A stretch of 54,509 nt of DNA from Candidatus Gastranaerophilales bacterium (GTDB lineage Bacteria; Cyanobacteriota; Vampirovibrionia; Gastranaerophilales; Gastranaerophilaceae), in assembly GCA_944326015.1 (NCBI GenBank), contig CALVCJ010000003.1, forward strand, positions 1 to 54,509. Reading direction: 5' to 3'. Of the stretch, positions 51,659 through 54,509 are shown in pieces. The notes beneath the pieces were generated by a model. That model saw only the letters and a list, made by a program, of their open reading frames with translations. It was not told the origin of the DNA and ran no database searches. Each line of letters begins with the position of its first letter. Within the stretch, counting starts at the first letter, position 1. The translations under genes and the position numbers were made by a program.

Positions 51659-52990
51659 TTATTTTTTATTTTTGTCCGAACGCTCTCTTACAGAAAGCTT
51701 TACAGGTGTTCCGAAAAAACCGAAAGCTTCACGGAGTTTATTTTCTACATATCGTTTGTAATGATCTTTCAGCAAATCTGCATTATTTGCAAAAATTACA
51801 ATATGTGGCGGCTGAATTCCGGTTTGGGTTACATACATAATTTTAAGCCGTTTCCCTCTGGAAGATGCCGGTGGATTAAGCATATAGGCTTCTTTTATAA
51901 CCTTATTTAAAAGGCCGGTTGAAATTCGTTTTGTACATTCCGCGTAAACTTTTTCAGCTTCTGTAAATATTAGATTAAGTCTCTGTTTTGTTACAGCAGA
52001 GATATAAATTTTCGGTGCATATTCCAAAAAAGGAATGTCATTTGATAGTTTTTTATTATACTGATTAATAGTGTTAGCCTTTTTATCTTCTATCAAATCC
52101 CATTTGTTTATCGCAATAATCAAACCCTTTCCGGCTTCTGTTATAATCGATGCAATTTTTTTATCCTGATCGGAAATTCCTTCTTTAGCGTCAATCACAA
52201 GGAGTGCAACATCACAATCTCTTATGGAATGAATAGCTCTATCAACGGCAAATTTTTCAACTCCCCATTCAACTTTGGATTTTTTTCTTATTCCTGCTGT
52301 ATCAACGATAACGAATTCACGTTCTTTATAAGTAACAAAACTGTCTATGCTGTCGCGTGTTGTACCAGAAATATCAGAAACAATTACCCTGTTTTCATTT
52401 AACAGTGCATTCACTATGGATGATTTTCCGGCATTAGGTCTTCCGACAATTGCAATTTTTATTAATTCATCCTTTTTTTGTTCATTATCTTGCGAAAAGT
52501 CTTCTGTCACAAGATCAAGCAGATCACCCACTCCGCCTGAGCCGTGAAGAGCAGAAATTCCAATTGGTTCACCTATTGCAAGGGAGTAAAAGTCATTAAC
52601 CATTAACAAAGATTCGGGATTATCGGATTTGTTTACCGCTAAAAATACAGGTTTTCCCGATTGTCTGAGAATATTTGCAATATCAAAATCTATAGGATTG
52701 ATCCCTTCTTTACCGTCGACTATAAAGATTATTTTATCAGCTTCTTGACAGGCAATTTTTGCCTGATCAAATATTGACAGCATAATCTCATCTTCATCTC
52801 CGGGAATAATGCCGCCTGTATCAATTACTGTAAAAACTTTATTCTGCCATTCAACATCAAAATAAATTCTGTCCCGCGTAACTCCGGGCAAATCCTCGAC
52901 TATTGAATTTCTGGATCCTGTCAGCCGGTTTACAAAAGTCGATTTCCCGACATTTGGACGTCCAACTATTGCTACAATCGGTTTTCTCAT
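51659..52990 (-). CDS. der: Ribosome assembly GTPase Der (EngA)
   Basis: 443 residues with the characteristic two GTPase domains in tandem: GRPNVGKST near residue 10 with DTGGI and NKSD, and GRPNAGKSS near residue 183 with DTAGIRKKSKVEWGVE and NKWD; a KH-like C-terminal domain follows. It acts in 50S subunit maturation. TATAAT lies 6 nt before ATG 52990 with no ribosome site: another leaderless candidate. It is 20 bp after dnaN on the same strand. Confidence 0.96.
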   Translation of the reverse strand: MRKPIVAIVGRPNVGKSTFVNRLTGSRNSIVEDLPGVTRDRIYFDVEWQNKVFTVIDTGGIIPGDEDEIMLSIFDQAKIACQEADKIIFIVDGKEGINPIDFDIANILRQSGKPVFLAVNKSDNPESLLMVNDFYSLAIGEPIGISALHGSGGVGDLLDLVTEDFSQDNEQKKDELIKIAIVGRPNAGKSSIVNALLNENRVIVSDISGTTRDSIDSFVTYKEREFVIVDTAGIRKKSKVEWGVEKFAVDRAIHSIRDCDVALLVIDAKEGISDQDKKIASIITEAGKGLIIAINKWDLIEDKKANTINQYNKKLSNDIPFLEYAPKIYISAVTKQRLNLIFTEAEKVYAECTKRISTGLLNKVIKEAYMLNPPASSRGKRLKIMYVTQTGIQPPHIVIFANNADLLKDHYKRYVENKLREAFGFFGTPVKLSVRERSDKNKK

Positions 52991-53010
52991 AAAGTTATTA
53001 TATCATAGAA

Positions 53011-54132
53011 TTATTTTATCTGTACAGGCATAATTAGACAAACGAAATCTTCTTCGCTCACCGGTCTGAACATTGTTGCGGAAAGCGGTGTATTTAAGCC
53101 AATTTTTACAATATCGGAATCTATATTTTTCAAAGCTTCCAGTACAAATTTATAGTTAAAAGCAATTGTTAAATCTTCACCTGTGTAATCAATATCAAAA
53201 CTTTCTTCCGATTTACCGGAATCAGGTGTATCGGCAGTTAATTTTAAAGTATTATGACTGAATTCAAGTTTTACAATACTTGTTTTTTCATTAACCATAA
53301 TTGACACACGTTCAAGAGCGGATGTCATCTGAGAAACGTTTACCAGTGCCTCTTTAGGACTTTCTTTTGGAATAAGCTGGTTATATTTAGGGAATTGACC
53401 TTCCAAAAGCCTTGAAATTGTAGTTGTTTTTTCTGATTTTATAATTAATCTTGTTCTTTCGGTATAAATTTTTACAAAATCTTCGTTTATGAAGCTGCTC
53501 ATTTTGATAAATTCATTAAGTGTTTTAGATGGAATTATAAGCTGTGTTGAGTGATTGTCTTTGTTATCAATTGTTTCTCGGACACGTGCTAGGCGGTTTC
53601 CGTCAGTGGAGGCAATTTCCATTATATTTTCAGATATATTGCATACAATACCTGAGAGCAGGTTGCTTGTTTCATAGCTTGCTGCAGCAAAACCTGCCTG
53701 TCTAACGGATTTTACAAATGGTCTTACTGCGATTTCAAAGCCTTCCTGATTGGTAAGATCAATTGAAGAGAATTCAGGAGGAAATTCGGAGGCTGAAATT
53801 CCAATTATATCGAATTTAGAATTTTCACAGGTTATATTAACGGAGGTTTCACCTTGATTCATTTCAAAAGTGATGAGTTTATCGCCAAGTTTGGAAACTA
53901 TTTCGTTAAGGGTTTTTGAAGGCAGTGTAATTTTACCTTCTGTTTCGACCTGCGCATCAACTTCAGCGATTACAGTCAGATCAAGATCTGTTGCAACAAG
54001 TTTTATTGTGCCTTTATCAATAGTTTCAATCAAAATATTCAGAAGAACCGGCTGTAAGGCTTTCATTGATGTAGCTCTTTCAACTATTTTTATACCGTTA
54101 TACAAATCCTCTTTTTTTACAACAAATTTCAT
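53011..54132 (-). CDS. dnaN: DNA polymerase III beta sliding clamp
   Basis: 373 residues, normal length; starts MKFVVKKEDLYNGIKIVERA and ends with the MPVQI-type C-terminus (IMPVQIK) that closes the clamp and helps shape the partner-binding pocket. Three clamp domains are implied by length, with DGNRLARV in the middle. It forms a ring around DNA for polymerase processivity. GGGAG precedes ATG 54132. No dnaA or recF gene is adjacent in the visible part; der follows directly. Confidence 0.95.
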   Translation of the reverse strand: MKFVVKKEDLYNGIKIVERATSMKALQPVLLNILIETIDKGTIKLVATDLDLTVIAEVDAQVETEGKITLPSKTLNEIVSKLGDKLITFEMNQGETSVNITCENSKFDIIGISASEFPPEFSSIDLTNQEGFEIAVRPFVKSVRQAGFAAASYETSNLLSGIVCNISENIMEIASTDGNRLARVRETIDNKDNHSTQLIIPSKTLNEFIKMSSFINEDFVKIYTERTRLIIKSEKTTTISRLLEGQFPKYNQLIPKESPKEALVNVSQMTSALERVSIMVNEKTSIVKLEFSHNTLKLTADTPDSGKSEESFDIDYTGEDLTIAFNYKFVLEALKNIDSDIVKIGLNTPLSATMFRPVSEEDFVCLIMPVQIK

Positions 54133-54404
54133 AATTTTATACTCCCGTTTAATACATATTTTTATAAGACAATTATATTTGTTAAAGTTTTAAATAAAAC
54201 AAAATAATACAAAAAGTTTACTTTTAAGATAATAAGAGATATTTAGATTTCGCAGATGGAGATCAGGAAGTCTTCAGATCAGTTCTCAGGGTGGGCAAGC
54301 GAGGCGTCCCGTCAGAAAGTTTGTGTAAGATAGGTAAGAGGGTAATTCATCTGCCATCTTACCATCCTGACTTTTTGGTTATATTTTTTATTTTTGCCCG
54401 TTGA
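54133..54404. other. Gap upstream of dnaN
   Basis: An AT-rich start (54140-54240), then GC-richer text with repeat debris, including a piece of the purine-rich repeat (GATAGGTAAGAGGG at about 54331, CATCTTACCATCCTGAC at about 54354). I see no TTATCCACA-type DnaA boxes, so there is no support for an origin here. Confidence 0.45.
54327..54375. repeat. Dispersed repeat, right-end copy (short)
   Basis: GTAAGATAGGTAAGAGGGTAA, a short centre, then TGCCATCTTACCATCCTGAC. It is a shorter relative of the purine-rich hairpin family; GTAAGAT pairs with ATCTTAC. Confidence 0.45.
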
Positions 54405-54509
54405 ATGCCTGTAGACCAATATATTTTGCGGCAGATCAAAACCGGCTCGGCTTCCCGCTCTGACAGAATGGCTAAATATAACCAGCTTTTAAGAATAGAA
54501 AAAAAACTT
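54405..54509 (+). CDS. Possible start of a gene (runs off window)
   Basis: A frame open from ATG 54405 to the window end, 35 residues beginning [20 protein letters not shown] and continuing [18 protein letters not shown] 54468 is an alternative start. There is no clear ribosome site or spaced -10. The text is GC-richer at 54430-54465 and may include repeat DNA. I report it with low confidence. Confidence 0.28.
   Translation, partial: MPVDQYILRQIKTGSASRSDRMAKYNQLLRIEKKL

Noticed and set aside
54133..54404. Possible replication origin next to dnaN
   Set aside because: The DNA is AT-rich at first, but no DnaA-box cluster was seen, and dnaA and recF are not adjacent.

Overview
The window reads as chromosome of an AT-rich, Gram-negative, non-photosynthetic bacterium. 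The best fit is Gastranaerophilales (Melainabacteria/Vampirovibrionia, gut relatives of Cyanobacteria). This is inferred from a pilin-like protein with the GFTLAEVLITLGIIG start, a TolC/EmrAB-type envelope system, RNase HIII together with Mini-III, a cyanobacterial-style primary sigma factor, and several small lineage-type proteins with an early F-x-(G/A/S) motif. No database search was possible.

Layout. 1-1110: partial gene, XRE regulator with operator, tRNA-Ala(TGC) and a detached copy of the tRNA 3' end (possible attachment-site scar). 1239-3778: pilin-like protein behind a poly-C tract, a solenoid-repeat protein, Mini-III RNase, and a Spy/CpxP-like periplasmic protein. 4222-9181: compact fatty-acid/polyene-type cluster (acyltransferase and chain-length-factor ketosynthase on the minus strand; ketosynthase-dehydratase fusion, ketoreductase and second ketosynthase on the plus strand) resembling the core of aryl polyene loci. 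10170-18556: YbiT/YkpA-type ABC-F protein, then a tripartite drug efflux locus (tolC-like, marR, emrA, two emrB). 18610-24578: endonuclease IV-like TIM barrel, C_GCAxxG_C_C protein, a metallopeptidase-like gene broken by one base, and recJ. 25029-26724: degenerate M48 peptidase-like protein and partner, then a divergent XRE/50-residue pair with twin operators. 26721-34741: engB, lepA, a soluble hybrid kinase, dnaG-rpoD. 34881-43562: small coupled genes, prmC, xerD-like, aroC, bioD-like, secreted and helical-repeat proteins, an XRE/GerE pair, pncC-like. 43613-54132: dnaB, an AlbA_2 protein with a 12-bp tandem repeat, YkgJ-like, class A PBP, RNase HIII, amino-acid binding lipoprotein, small genes, der and dnaN.

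Three patterns go beyond the gene list. (1) At least ten unlinked genes lack a Shine-Dalgarno sequence and carry a -10 hexamer with its last base exactly 7 nt before the start codon, so the first base of the start codon would be +1: a strong signature of leaderless transcription. (2) A dispersed family of purine-rich hairpin repeats lies between genes, and one piece lies in frame inside the ketosynthase. (3) Seven copies of the octamer GTAGAAAA/TTTTCTAC crowd the 165 bp downstream of recJ.

Most of the rest is housekeeping: replication (dnaG, dnaB, dnaN, recJ), transcription (rpoD), translation/ribosome assembly (lepA, der, engB, Mini-III, prmC) and wall synthesis, interleaved with small lineage-specific genes.
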